This document shows positions 47,963 to 58,047 of a stretch of 64,000 nucleotides of DNA, piece after piece. Position 1 is the first letter of the stretch. Each line of letters opens with the position of its first letter. Below the pieces are notes generated by a model. It made no database searches, was not told the DNA's origin, and worked only from the letters and a program-made list of their open reading frames with translations. Position numbers and translations under genes: made by a program. The stretch is from Yokenella regensburgei ATCC 49455 (lineage in GTDB: Bacteria; Pseudomonadota; Gammaproteobacteria; Enterobacterales; Enterobacteriaceae), in NCBI RefSeq assembly GCF_000735455.1, contig NZ_JMPS01000009.1:124001-188000 (forward strand). Direction: 5' to 3'.

Positions 47963-50671
47963 TTACTGCCAGCCGTAGCGACGGCTGTAGAAGCCTTTCA
48001 CCAGTTGGGTCAGGGTCATGTAACCCGCAAGGATGGCCACCAGCCACGGGAAGTAAGAGAGCGGCAGCGCCTGCAGCTGCAGATAGGACGCCAGCGGTGA
48101 GAACGGCAGCGCCAGACCCACAATCATCACCACCACCGTCATCATAATCAGCGGCCAGGCGGCACGGCTTTGGATGAACGGAATGCGGCGTGTACGGATC
48201 ATATGCACAATCAGCGTCTGCGACAGCAGCCCTACGACGAACCAGCCTGACTGGAACAGGGTCTGGTGTTCTGGCGTATTGGCGTGGAACACAAACCACA
48301 TCAGGCAGAAAGTCAGGATGTCGAAGATGGAGCTTATCGGGCCGAAGAACAGCATGAAGCGCCCAAGATCGGCCGGATTCCAGCGCTGTGGCTTCTTGAT
48401 TTGCTCATCGTCAACGTTATCAAACGGAATGGCGACCTGGGATACATCGTACAGCAGGTTCTGAATCAACAGGTGTAACGGCAGCATTGGCAGGAACGGC
48501 AGGAAGGCGCTCGCGACCAGCACGCTGAACACGTTACCGAAGTTAGAGCTGGCGGTCATTTTGATGTACTTCAGCATGTTAGCAAAGGTACGACGCCCTT
48601 CGATAACGCCCTCTTCCAGCACCATCAGGCTCTTTTCCAGCAGGATGATATCCGCCGCTTCACGGGCGATATCTACCGCGCCGTCCACGGAAATACCGAT
48701 ATCCGCCGCACGCAGCGCCGGGGCATCGTTGATGCCATCGCCCATAAAGCCTACGACGTGCCCTTCACGCTTGAGAAGCGTCACAATGCGTTCTTTGTGC
48801 ATCGGCGTCAGGCGGGCAAACAGCGTGGTGCGGCGTGCCAGCAGCGCCAGCTCGTCATCACCCATATTTTCAATATCACTGCCCACCACCACATGACCCG
48901 GGTCGAGGCCCACGTCGTTACACACCTTCGCCGCCACCAGCTCGCTGTCGCCGGTCAGGATTTTCACGGTGATGCCGCTGGCTTTCAGCGCCTTCAGCGC
49001 AGGTTCGGTCGTCTCTTTCGGCGGATCGAGGAAGGCGATGTAACCTTCAAGGATCAAGTCTGATTCATCCGCACGCTGGTAATCGCCTTCGCGGGCGGCG
49101 AGGTATTTGGTCGCCACGGCGACCACCCGCAGTCCCTGACGGTTCTGGGTTTCGGTCACGCGCGCGATGCGGCGCAGCATGGTGTCATCAAGCGGCACGA
49201 TATCGCCGTTGTAGCGCACCTGAGTACAGACGTTCAGCACCTCCTGCAGCGCCCCTTTACAGATGAGTTGGTGAACATCGCCCTGCTCGGCCACCACCAC
49301 CGACATGCGGCGGCGTTCAAAGTCGAACGGGATCTCATCAATTTTCTGCCAGCGCTTCGCCAGCTGGCGGGCCGCAGAGATATCCACCCCTTCGAGTACG
49401 GCGGTATCAAGCAGGTTTTTCAGGCCAGTCTGGTAATGGCTATTCAGCCAGGCCGTGTGCAGCACCAGCTCGCTGGCTTTGCCGGAGATATCGGTGTGAT
49501 TCTCCAGCACAATTTTATCCTGCGTCAGGGTGCCGGTTTTGTCGGTGCACAGAATGTCCATCGCGCCAAAGTTCTGAATGGCGTCGAGGTGTTTGACGAT
49601 AACTTTTTGTTTCGAGAGCTTCACCGCCCCGCGCGCCAGCGTCGAGGTCACAATCATCGGCAGCATTTCCGGCGTCAGACCTACCGCCACGGAAAGCGCA
49701 AACAGCGCCGCCTCCCACCAGTCGCTCTTGGTGTAGCCGTTAATCAGCAGCACGATTGGGGTCATGACCAGCATAAAGCGGATCAGCAGCATGCTGACGC
49801 GGCTGATCCCTTTCTGGAAAGCGTTCGCCTCGATTTCCTGTTCACCCACGCTACCGGCCAGTTGGCCAAACCAGGTTTTCCCCCCCGTGGAGTACACCAT
49901 TGCCTGCGCGGAGCCGCTGACGACGTTGGTGCCCATAAAGCACAGGGTGTCGCATTCGAGCGGGTTGCTTTGTTCCGGGTCGCGGGTTCTGGCAACCTTC
50001 TCCACCGGCAGCGATTCGCCGGTCAGCGATGCCTGAGCCACGAACAGGTCGCGGGCCTGCAGCACACGCAAGTCTGCCGGGATCATGTCACCTGCGGAGA
50101 GCTTCACAATGTCGCCAGGCACCAGCTGATCGATAGGCACTTCAACCCAGCGGCTTTCACCCAGCTCGTTGCTGACGCGCAGCGCGGTCGCGGTGTTGCT
50201 CACCATTGCCTTCAGGGCATCTGCGGCTTTGGTGGAGCGCGCTTCCTGAACAAAGTTCAGCAGGGTGGAAATGACCACCATCAGGGCGATAACCCCGGCG
50301 GCAAACAGGTCTTCGGTGGAATACGAAATAATAGCCAGCACCGTCAACAGCAGGTTGAACGGGTTACGGTAGCAGACCCACAGATGCACCCACCATGGCG
50401 CGGGTTTCTGGGCCGGAATGCTGTTCTCACCGTGCTTTTCGCGATGTTGTTCAACTTCCTGTGCGTTCAGCCCTTCTGGGTGGCTGTCGAATGCGCGCCA
50501 GACTTCGTTTTCATCCATCGCCGCGACGTTCAGACAGTGCTTGCTGAGTGAGTCGGGAATGGCGACGCCGGTCAGATTTTTAGCGTCTGGCATTGGGTCG
50601 CGCTGGATCAGGCGACGAGGCAAATGGCGGCTAAGCTGATCAAGGAGCTGCCGGGTAAAATTCTTCAACAT
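47963..50671 (-). CDS. mgtA: Mg2+-importing P-type ATPase MgtA
   Basis: This 902-residue P3B-type ATPase has the phosphorylation site DKTGTLTQD (around residue 375-380), TGES in the actuator domain, and GDGINDAP. Multiple transmembrane helices flank these. It imports Mg2+ under PhoPQ control. The 5' leader upstream contains mgtL (50816-50869) and folds that control elongation. Confidence 0.98.
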   Translation of the reverse strand: MLKNFTRQLLDQLSRHLPRRLIQRDPMPDAKNLTGVAIPDSLSKHCLNVAAMDENEVWRAFDSHPEGLNAQEVEQHREKHGENSIPAQKPAPWWVHLWVCYRNPFNLLLTVLAIISYSTEDLFAAGVIALMVVISTLLNFVQEARSTKAADALKAMVSNTATALRVSNELGESRWVEVPIDQLVPGDIVKLSAGDMIPADLRVLQARDLFVAQASLTGESLPVEKVARTRDPEQSNPLECDTLCFMGTNVVSGSAQAMVYSTGGKTWFGQLAGSVGEQEIEANAFQKGISRVSMLLIRFMLVMTPIVLLINGYTKSDWWEAALFALSVAVGLTPEMLPMIVTSTLARGAVKLSKQKVIVKHLDAIQNFGAMDILCTDKTGTLTQDKIVLENHTDISGKASELVLHTAWLNSHYQTGLKNLLDTAVLEGVDISAARQLAKRWQKIDEIPFDFERRRMSVVVAEQGDVHQLICKGALQEVLNVCTQVRYNGDIVPLDDTMLRRIARVTETQNRQGLRVVAVATKYLAAREGDYQRADESDLILEGYIAFLDPPKETTEPALKALKASGITVKILTGDSELVAAKVCNDVGLDPGHVVVGSDIENMGDDELALLARRTTLFARLTPMHKERIVTLLKREGHVVGFMGDGINDAPALRAADIGISVDGAVDIAREAADIILLEKSLMVLEEGVIEGRRTFANMLKYIKMTASSNFGNVFSVLVASAFLPFLPMLPLHLLIQNLLYDVSQVAIPFDNVDDEQIKKPQRWNPADLGRFMLFFGPISSIFDILTFCLMWFVFHANTPEHQTLFQSGWFVVGLLSQTLIVHMIRTRRIPFIQSRAAWPLIMMTVVVMIVGLALPFSPLASYLQLQALPLSYFPWLVAILAGYMTLTQLVKGFYSRRYGWQ

Positions 50672-50923
50672 AGTACATCCCTACGCGCCCGCGACACGCG
50701 AGCACGGCATAATCAACGGGCACGGCAAGGCCGTGCCTGTCAGACACATCGCTTTACTACAGGGACATCAAAGATGCCACTGCCTTACACATCCGGCAAA
50801 GCAGTGAAGACTAGCTTACCGGACTAGATTATTGCTCCATCGGGGATGGGGCGTGGGATCAGGATCCATACGGCCTCCGGTAAGTGAAAAGAAATTCGAA
50901 CCTTTGTTCATTCGCACAGTATA
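50672..50923 (-). promoter_or_regulatory. mgtA 5' leader (Mg2+-responsive) and promoter -10
   Basis: The minus strand has TATACT at 50923-50918 as a -10 and then a leader of about 240 nt before the mgtA start. It includes mgtL. E. coli and Salmonella leaders sense Mg2+ through alternative RNA folds and ribosome stalling on mgtL. A GGTTTA half-box is present farther upstream but not at the expected PhoP distance, so the PhoP site is not resolved here. Confidence 0.6.
50816..50869 (-). CDS. mgtL: mgtA leader peptide MgtL
   Basis: An ATG at 50869 with GGAGG upstream encodes MDPDPTPHPRWSNNLVR (17 residues) and stops at TAA. E. coli MgtL is also 17 residues and starts MEPDPTPLPRR. The acidic-proline motif (DPDPTP) destabilises translating ribosomes at low Mg2+, allowing mgtA transcription to proceed. 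The first half is conserved and the second half differs. Confidence 0.9.
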   Translation of the reverse strand: MDPDPTPHPRWSNNLVR

Positions 50924-51065
50924 GCAATGTAAAGGCTACAGTTCTGGGCGATTATGGCGTTATGATACGCGCTTGCAACTAAACCGCCCCTCAACAAATT
51001 CTTTCACGTGGCGAATACATTGCAACTGACCTTGCTCACTATTTTAGCTAACCAGGGAAAAGAGG

Positions 51066-52013
51066 ATGCAAAACCGGCTGACCATCAAAGACATCGCTCG
51101 CTTAAGCGGAGTCGGTAAATCGACCGTCTCGCGCGTACTGAATAACGAAAGCGGAGTCAGCGAACGCACGCGCGAGCGTGTTGAAGCGGTGATGCAGCAG
51201 CACGAGTTTTCCCCCTCCCGTTCGGCGCGCGCTATGCGAGGTCAGAGCGACAAAGTGGTGGCGATTATCGTCACCCGTCTGGATTCGCTGTCGGAAAACC
51301 TCGCGGTGCAGACCATGCTTCCGGCATTTTACGAGCGCGGTTACGACCCTATCATGATTGAAAGCCAGTTCTCTCCGGCGCTTGTCGAAGAGCACCTTGG
51401 GATGCTGAGCCGCCGCAACATCGACGGCGTAGTGCTGTTTGGTTTCACCGGTATCAACGAGGCGGCGCTGGCCCCCTGGCAGTCTTCACTGGTGCTGCTG
51501 GCGCGTGATGCCAAAGGTTTTGCCTCCGTCTGCTATGACGATGAAGGCGCCATTAATATACTGATGCAGCGTCTGTACGACGACGGCCATCGCTCTATCA
51601 GCTTCCTCGGCGTACCGCACAGCGATGTCACCACCGGCAAACGCCGTCACGAGGCTTACCTCGCATTCTGTAAAGCTCATAAACTGCACCCGGTCGCCGC
51701 CCTGCCAGGGCTTGCGATGAAGCAGGGCTACGATAGCGTGGCAAGCGTGATGAACACCGATACCACGGCGCTGGTCTGCGCGACCGATACCCTGGCGCTC
51801 GGTGCCAGCAAATATCTGCAGGAGCAGCGTATCGACACGCTGCAGCTGGCGAGCGTGGGTAACACGCCGCTGATGAAGTTTCTGCACCCGGAAATCATCA
51901 CCGTCGATCCCGGCTACGGCGAGGCGGGAAGCCGCGCCGCACAACAGTTGATCGAGCAGATCTCCGGCCACATCGCACCGCAGCAAATCATCATTCCCGC
52001 CCACCTCAGCTGA
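51066..52013 (+). CDS. treR: Trehalose operon repressor TreR
   Basis: This 315-residue LacI-family protein has the HTH TIKDIARLSGVGKSTVSRVLNNESGVS at its N-terminus and a periplasmic-binding-type domain. It represses treBC and is released by trehalose-6-phosphate. It precedes treB. Confidence 0.96.
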   Translation: MQNRLTIKDIARLSGVGKSTVSRVLNNESGVSERTRERVEAVMQQHEFSPSRSARAMRGQSDKVVAIIVTRLDSLSENLAVQTMLPAFYERGYDPIMIESQFSPALVEEHLGMLSRRNIDGVVLFGFTGINEAALAPWQSSLVLLARDAKGFASVCYDDEGAINILMQRLYDDGHRSISFLGVPHSDVTTGKRRHEAYLAFCKAHKLHPVAALPGLAMKQGYDSVASVMNTDTTALVCATDTLALGASKYLQEQRIDTLQLASVGNTPLMKFLHPEIITVDPGYGEAGSRAAQQLIEQISGHIAPQQIIIPAHLS

Positions 52014-52051
52014 GCATCCTTTCGGCAAATATGTGATCTTCGCTGCGTTTC

Positions 52052-52063
52052 GGGAACGTTCCC
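52052..52063 (+). promoter_or_regulatory. TreR operator
   Basis: GGGAACGTTCCC is a perfect 12-bp palindrome between treR and treB, matching the E. coli TreR operator. A TGTGA half-site for CRP lies just before (52032-52036). Confidence 0.85.
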
Positions 52064-52138
52064 ATTTACCCGAGAAAGCGAAACGGACACTATACGCTCA
52101 GGTCATTACGCAACATCTTTCATCTGCCATGAGGCTTC

Positions 52139-53560
52139 ATGATGAGCAAAGTGAAACAACAGGATATCGACTCCCTGATTACGCTGGTTGGCGGCCGCGA
52201 GAACATCGCGACGGTCAGTCACTGCATTACCCGCCTGCGTTTCGTGCTGAACGCTCCGGAAAAAGCCGACCCAAAGGCCATTGAAAACCTGTCGATGGTG
52301 AAAGGCTGTTTTACCAACGCCGGGCAGTTCCAGGTGGTGATCGGCACCAACGTGGATGATTACTACAAAGCGCTGCTGGCAACCACCGGGCAGTCGGCGG
52401 CGAATAAAGAGCAGGCTAAACAGGCGGCTCGTCAGAACATGAAGTGGCACGAGCAGCTGATCTCACACTTTGCTGAGATCTTCTTCCCGCTGCTGCCGGC
52501 GCTAATTAGCGGCGGTTTGATCCTCGGTTTCCGCAACGTCATTGGCGATGTGCCGATGAGCAACGGCCAGACGCTGGCACAGATGTACCCGTGGCTGAAA
52601 ACCCTCTACGACTTCTTGTGGCTACCTGGCGAAGCCATCTTCTTCTATCTGCCGGTTGGGATCTGCTGGTCGGCGGTGAAGAAAGTAGGCGGCACGCCGA
52701 TCCTCGGGATCGTGCTTGGCGTCACCCTGGTTTCTCCACAGTTAATGAATGCCTATTTGCTGGGCCAGCAGGTGCCAGAAGTGTGGAACTTCGGTCTGTT
52801 CAGCATTGCGAAAGTGGGCTATCAGGCGCAGGTGATCCCGGCACTGCTGGCGGGCCTGGCGCTGGGCTATATCGAAACCTGGATGAAGCGCGTGGTGCCT
52901 GACTACCTGTATCTGGTGGTTGTGCCAGTGTGCTCGCTGATCCTCGCGGTCTTCCTCGCTCACGCACTGATTGGCCCGTTCGGCCGCATGATTGGCGACG
53001 GCGTGGCCTTCGCCGTGCGTCATCTGCTGACCGGCAGCTTTGCCCCAATTGGCGCGGCGCTGTTTGGCTTCCTGTATGCCCCGCTGGTGATCACCGGCGT
53101 GCATCAGACCACCCTTGCTATCGATATGCAGATGATTCAGAGCATGGGCGGAACGCCGGTGTGGCCTTTGATTGCGCTCTCTAACATTGCCCAGGCGTCG
53201 GCGGTGGTCGGGATTATTATCTCCAGCCGCAAACATAACGAGCGCGAAATCTCGGTTCCGGCGGCCATTTCCGCCTACCTCGGCGTCACCGAGCCGGCGA
53301 TGTACGGTATCAACCTCAAGTACCGCTTCCCGATGCTCTGCGCGATGGTCGGCTCCGGCCTCGCGGGCCTGCTCTGCGGCCTGAACGGCGTGATGGCCAA
53401 CGGCATTGGCGTGGGTGGTCTGCCGGGCATTCTCTCTATTCAGCCTAAGTTCTGGCAGGTGTACGCCATCGCGATGGTTATCGCGGTAGTGGTACCGATT
53501 GTGCTGACGTCGATGGTCTATCAGCGCAAATTCCGCCAGGGCACGCTGCAAATCGTTTAA
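52139..53560 (+). CDS. treB: Trehalose PTS EIIBC TreB
   Basis: This 473-residue protein has an EIIB domain with the phosphorylated cysteine C29 in VSHCITRLRF and a ten-helix EIIC domain (FAEIFFPLLPALISGG, TEPAMYG). It imports trehalose as trehalose-6-phosphate using the general glucose EIIA. The start may be 3 bp downstream. Confidence 0.97.
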   Translation: MMSKVKQQDIDSLITLVGGRENIATVSHCITRLRFVLNAPEKADPKAIENLSMVKGCFTNAGQFQVVIGTNVDDYYKALLATTGQSAANKEQAKQAARQNMKWHEQLISHFAEIFFPLLPALISGGLILGFRNVIGDVPMSNGQTLAQMYPWLKTLYDFLWLPGEAIFFYLPVGICWSAVKKVGGTPILGIVLGVTLVSPQLMNAYLLGQQVPEVWNFGLFSIAKVGYQAQVIPALLAGLALGYIETWMKRVVPDYLYLVVVPVCSLILAVFLAHALIGPFGRMIGDGVAFAVRHLLTGSFAPIGAALFGFLYAPLVITGVHQTTLAIDMQMIQSMGGTPVWPLIALSNIAQASAVVGIIISSRKHNEREISVPAAISAYLGVTEPAMYGINLKYRFPMLCAMVGSGLAGLLCGLNGVMANGIGVGGLPGILSIQPKFWQVYAIAMVIAVVVPIVLTSMVYQRKFRQGTLQIV

Positions 53561-53611
53561 CTCTTTGTTTGGGGCGCCGTTGCGCCCCCTTTGTATTACC
53601 AGGAATGCATA

Positions 53612-55252
53612 ATGAATACCCTTCCCCACTGGTGGCAAAACGGTGTTATCTACCAGATTTACCCTAAGAGCTTTCAGGACACTACCGGCAGCGGCACCGG
53701 CGATTTACGTGGCGTCACGGCGCGTCTTGATTACCTGCAAACGCTTGGCGTAGACGCCATCTGGCTGACGCCGTTTTATATTTCGCCGCAGGTAGATAAC
53801 GGCTATGACGTGGCGGATTACACCGCCATTGACCCGGCCTACGGCACGCTAGACGATTTCGATGAGCTGGTCGCGCAGGCGAAAGTGCGGAATATCCGCA
53901 TCGTACTCGATATGGTGTTCAACCATACCTCCACCCAGCACCCGTGGTTTCGCGAAGCCCTGGATCCACAGAGTCCGTACCGCGAGTTTTATATCTGGCG
54001 CGATGAGCCCAACAACTGGCATTCAAAATTTGGCGGTAACGCCTGGGAATGGCACGCCGAAAGCGGCCAGTACTACCTGCATCTGTTTGCCCCCGAGCAG
54101 GCGGACCTCAACTGGGAGAACCCGGAGGTACGTGCCGAGCTTAAAAAGGTGTGCGAGTTCTGGGCCGATCGTGGGGTCGATGGTTTACGGCTTGATGTCG
54201 TGAACCTCATCTCTAAAGACCTCGATTTCCCGAACGACGATGAAGGTGATGGCCGCCGCTTTTATACCGACGGCCCGCGCGTTCACGAATTCCTGCAGGA
54301 AATGAGCCGCGACGTGTTTACGCCAGGCTACCTGATGACCGTCGGTGAAATGTCCTCAACCACCCTTGAGCACTGCCAGCGCTACGCGGCTCTCGATGGT
54401 GGCGAACTGTCGATGACCTTTAACTTCCATCATCTGAAGGTGGATTATCCGGGCGGTGAAAAATGGACCCAGGCACGACCCGACTTTGTGGCGCTCAAAG
54501 CCCTGTTCAGCCACTGGCAGCAGGGTATGCACAACGTTGCCTGGAACGCACTGTTCTGGTGTAACCACGATCAGCCGCGCATCGTCTCGCGCTTTGGTGA
54601 TGAAGGCGCGCTACGCGTACCGGCCGCCAAAATGCTGGCGATGGTGCTGCACGGGATGCAGGGCACGCCCTACATCTATCAGGGGGAAGAACTGGGGATG
54701 ACCAACCCGCATTTTCGCCAGATAACCGACTATCGCGACCTTGAAAGCCACAACATGTTTGCCACCCTGAGCGCCGAGGGGCGTGATGCCGACGAACTGC
54801 TGGCGATCCTCGCCAGTAAATCCCGCGATAACGGACGCACGCCGATGCAGTGGAGCGCCGATGCCAACGGCGGTTTCACCACCGGCGAGCCGTGGATTGG
54901 CTTGTGTGATAACTATCGTGAGATAAACGCACAGCGCGCACTGCGCGACCCGGAGTCTGTCTTCCATACGTATCAGCGTCTTATCGCGCTGCGCAAGCAG
55001 GAGCCGGTGCTGACCTTCGGCAGCTACCAGGATATGCTCCCGGAGCACCCGGCGCTGTGGTGCTATCGCCGCGAATGGCAGGGACAAACGCTGCTGGTGG
55101 TCGCTAACCTCAGCAATAGCGTGCAGCCGTGGACACCGCCTTCTGTATCAGGCGAATGGCAGGTGCTCATCAGCAACTACGCCGAAGTGGCAGACAAACC
55201 GGGCGCCATGACCCTGCGCCCGTTTGAAGCCGTATGGTGGCTACAGAAGTAG
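53612..55252 (+). CDS. treC: Trehalose-6-phosphate hydrolase TreC
   Basis: The ATG at 53612 gives 546 residues. GH13 motifs are DMVFNH, DGLRLDVVNLIS (nucleophile D), GEMSS (acid/base E) and NHDQPR. It splits trehalose-6-phosphate to glucose and glucose-6-phosphate. A hairpin GGGGCGCC/GGCGCCCC-like element (about 53570-53588) separates it from treB. Confidence 0.97.
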   Translation: MNTLPHWWQNGVIYQIYPKSFQDTTGSGTGDLRGVTARLDYLQTLGVDAIWLTPFYISPQVDNGYDVADYTAIDPAYGTLDDFDELVAQAKVRNIRIVLDMVFNHTSTQHPWFREALDPQSPYREFYIWRDEPNNWHSKFGGNAWEWHAESGQYYLHLFAPEQADLNWENPEVRAELKKVCEFWADRGVDGLRLDVVNLISKDLDFPNDDEGDGRRFYTDGPRVHEFLQEMSRDVFTPGYLMTVGEMSSTTLEHCQRYAALDGGELSMTFNFHHLKVDYPGGEKWTQARPDFVALKALFSHWQQGMHNVAWNALFWCNHDQPRIVSRFGDEGALRVPAAKMLAMVLHGMQGTPYIYQGEELGMTNPHFRQITDYRDLESHNMFATLSAEGRDADELLAILASKSRDNGRTPMQWSADANGGFTTGEPWIGLCDNYREINAQRALRDPESVFHTYQRLIALRKQEPVLTFGSYQDMLPEHPALWCYRREWQGQTLLVVANLSNSVQPWTPPSVSGEWQVLISNYAEVADKPGAMTLRPFEAVWWLQK

Positions 55253-55258
55253 CCGTGC

Positions 55259-56632
55259 TCAGGCATTCTCTCCCGGCGGGGTAATACCTGCCGGGGCAGC
55301 GGCTGCCACTTTCTCTTTGTTGAGCGAGGCCTGCTCCTCTTTGAGCTTCAGGCGATCCCAGACGCGGAAGAACGGATAGTAGACCACCAGAGAAATCCCG
55401 AGGTTTACCACCTGCAGCACCGTGCCAGAAATATGCCCACCGGTTGCCAGATACCCGCTAATGAATATCGGGGTGGTAAACGGCAGCGCAATCCCCGCCG
55501 GCGGCGCGACCAGCCCGGTCGCCATCGCGGTATATGAGACAATCACCAGCAGCACCGGCGTCAGAATAAACGGCAGGAAAAAGTACGGGTTCATCACCAG
55601 CGGGATCCCAAATACCATCGGTTCGCTGATGTTAAACAGCGCGCCCGGCGCGGCGATTTTTCCGAGCTGTTTCATTTGCTGACTACGGCTACGCACCAGC
55701 ATGAAGATGACCAACCCCAGCAGTGCGCCGGTGCCGCCGGGCGCGATCCACAGATCGTAAAACTGCTGAGTAATGATATGCGGAATAGGTTGTCCGTTCT
55801 GGAACTCCGTCAGGTTCTCCGACATATTCGACAACCATACCGGCTGGATGAATACCAGCACAATGGCGTCGCCGTGCAGGCCAAGCGTCCATAAAATCCC
55901 TATCAGAATGACCGAGATAATCATCCCCGGCAGCGTGCCGCCAACATGATGCATCGGAATGCCAATAATAGTGGCAATCATGCTGTTAATGTCACCGAAC
56001 GGTGACGCTTCTACCAGCAACCGCAGCGCCAGCACCACGGCCAGCACGCAGAAGCCCGGCACCAGGGCGAGGAAGGATTTGGCCACCGCCGGTGGCACCC
56101 CTTCCGGCATGCGGATAACCAGGTTACGTCCGGCGACAAAGCGGTAGATTTCCGTCGACAGCAGGGCAATCACTATGGCGACAAACAGCCCCTGGCTGCC
56201 CACCAGATTGACCGGGATAACACCTTTAACCACCTGCGCCGCGGCACCGTTAACCGGCGCAAACAGCGTATGTTGCGGAATGGTCATGACGAACGCCACC
56301 AAAGACATCGCCCCGGCGCTGAGCGGATCCAGCGTGCGGTACTTCTCCGCCAGACGGTAGGCGATACCGAAGCTTGAGATAAGCGCCATGATGTCGTACG
56401 TCGCTTTCACCGGGTAAAGCATCTTCTCGCGCCAGACGTCGCCGAAGAGGTGGGTCATCATCTCCGGATATCCGGGGATCGGCAAATAGGCAAAAATCAG
56501 GAAAAACGAACCGATAAGCATAAACGGCATGTTGAGGATGATGCCGTCTCGCACCGACAGCACATGTTTTTGTCCGGCAATTTTCAGCGCCGCCGGCATG
56601 ACGTAACGTTCAATCCACGAAGAATTCGACAT
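55259..56632 (-). CDS. PTS EIIC, lactose/cellobiose family
   Basis: This 457-residue membrane protein has the EIIC fold of the cellobiose/chitobiose family: EYRTLDPL-region, MTIPQHTLFAP, MHHVGGTLPGMI, NISEPMVFGIPLVMNP and the GLVAPPAGIALPFTTPIFISGYL segment. It transports and, with EIIB, phosphorylates a beta-linked disaccharide. It is 26 bp after the GH4 gene in the same direction. The C-terminus has an unusual alanine/proline tail. Confidence 0.93.
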   Translation of the reverse strand: MSNSSWIERYVMPAALKIAGQKHVLSVRDGIILNMPFMLIGSFFLIFAYLPIPGYPEMMTHLFGDVWREKMLYPVKATYDIMALISSFGIAYRLAEKYRTLDPLSAGAMSLVAFVMTIPQHTLFAPVNGAAAQVVKGVIPVNLVGSQGLFVAIVIALLSTEIYRFVAGRNLVIRMPEGVPPAVAKSFLALVPGFCVLAVVLALRLLVEASPFGDINSMIATIIGIPMHHVGGTLPGMIISVILIGILWTLGLHGDAIVLVFIQPVWLSNMSENLTEFQNGQPIPHIITQQFYDLWIAPGGTGALLGLVIFMLVRSRSQQMKQLGKIAAPGALFNISEPMVFGIPLVMNPYFFLPFILTPVLLVIVSYTAMATGLVAPPAGIALPFTTPIFISGYLATGGHISGTVLQVVNLGISLVVYYPFFRVWDRLKLKEEQASLNKEKVAAAAPAGITPPGENA

Positions 56633-56658
56633 GGTGTGATCCCCAGAAGCGATTGCGG

Positions 56659-57966
56659 TCAGTTAAATTGCGTCAACCATTGACGGTTAAGGGTCAGCAC
56701 TTCATCCAAAAGCGCCTGGGCGTCGGTGACGTTGCCGACGAGCGGGTTGGTGACCAGCGCCAGCAGCGCGCTTTTACGGCAGCCGTGTACGGCCGCTTCT
56801 ATGGTCAGTTGTTCAAAGGCTTTGACCTGCTGGGTAAGCCCGTTCATGGCGGGCGGCAACGGGCCAAATGCCAATGGACGCGCCCCCTGGGCATCAATAA
56901 TGCTGTTGGTTTCCACCACAGCATCGTCGTCCAGGCCGTGGATCGCCCCGTTATTGCGCGTGTTCACCACCATCTCTTTGCCAAGGTTGTTGTGGATGGC
57001 GTTGATAAGCTCAACCGCTACTTCTGAGTAGTACGCACCGCCACGGAAGCTGAGCTGTTCCGGCTTCTCTTCCAGCGATGGACTGGCGTATAGCGCAAAG
57101 AGCTCCTGTTCAACCTTCATCACCTGTTCGGCGCGAGTCCCCTTGGTTTTTGCCGCTTCAATCTCTTCGGCAAGCATGGCGGGAGTCAGCCAGAAATAGC
57201 GGTGGTACGGGCAAGGAATGGCGTTGAGGGCACGGAGAAACGCCGGCGGCCACGGCAGCTCTTTAATATTGTTCATCGACAGCGCCGTACCGTCGCACAG
57301 CATGTCAATCACCTTCGCGGTGACGTCTTCACGACCCTGCATCACGTTGTGCACCCACACCATATGGTTCAGCCCGGCAAAACGTAGCCGCACCTCGTCG
57401 TCTTTAGCCTTGAGCATGCTGCTTATCATGTGCTGCATGTTGATAGGGACGTTACACAGGCCGATGATTTTCGCTTTGCTGTAACGGCTTACCGCCTCGG
57501 TCACAATGCCCGCCGGATTGGTAAAGTTGAGGATGAAAGCCTCGGGCGCCAGCGCCTCAACCTTGCGTGCCACCTCGAGGATGACCGGAATGGTACGCAG
57601 CGCCTTGGCAAATCCGCCAACGCCGGTGGTCTCCTGCCCCAGCAGATGGTATTTCAGACCGAGACGCTCATCCGCGGCTCTTGCCGCCAGCTGTCCAACC
57701 CGCAGCTGCGTCAGTACAAAGCTCGACCCACGAATGGCCTCATCAAGCGTGAAGTGAACGCTGACTGCGACCTGCTCCAGCCCGTTGTGCTTCAGCATTC
57801 TGCGGGTCAGTGCGGCAATAATCTCGACTTTTTCACGGCCCGATTCCACATCCACCAGCGCCAGCTCCGACACCGGAAGCTGCGGGTAACGATTGATAAT
57901 CCCTTCGACCAGCTCCGGCGTGTAGCTGCTACCGCCGCCGATCACGGCGATTTTTAATGCTTTCAT
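56659..57966 (-). CDS. GH4 family 6-phospho-beta-glucosidase
   Basis: This 435-residue NAD+/Mn2+-dependent GH4 enzyme opens with KIAVIGGGSSYTPELVEGI and has NFTNPAGIVTEAV, LCNVPINM (metal cysteine region) and the HRYFWLTP/DGL segment. It cleaves the phosphorylated disaccharide delivered by the PTS through an oxidation-elimination mechanism. It lies between the IIB and IIC genes. Confidence 0.94.
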   Translation of the reverse strand: MKALKIAVIGGGSSYTPELVEGIINRYPQLPVSELALVDVESGREKVEIIAALTRRMLKHNGLEQVAVSVHFTLDEAIRGSSFVLTQLRVGQLAARAADERLGLKYHLLGQETTGVGGFAKALRTIPVILEVARKVEALAPEAFILNFTNPAGIVTEAVSRYSKAKIIGLCNVPINMQHMISSMLKAKDDEVRLRFAGLNHMVWVHNVMQGREDVTAKVIDMLCDGTALSMNNIKELPWPPAFLRALNAIPCPYHRYFWLTPAMLAEEIEAAKTKGTRAEQVMKVEQELFALYASPSLEEKPEQLSFRGGAYYSEVAVELINAIHNNLGKEMVVNTRNNGAIHGLDDDAVVETNSIIDAQGARPLAFGPLPPAMNGLTQQVKAFEQLTIEAAVHGCRKSALLALVTNPLVGNVTDAQALLDEVLTLNRQWLTQFN

Positions 57967-58047
57967 GGTGACCTCTTTTAAAGCGTGCAGAAGACCTGCG
58001 CGCGAGAGAAATCTCGCACGTTATGCATTGCGTAAATTAAGAGAAAA

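Noticed and set aside
50980-50985. GGTTTA (minus strand) as PhoP box for mgtA
   Set aside because: It is a single half-site about 57 bp above the -10, too far for the usual PhoP arrangement.
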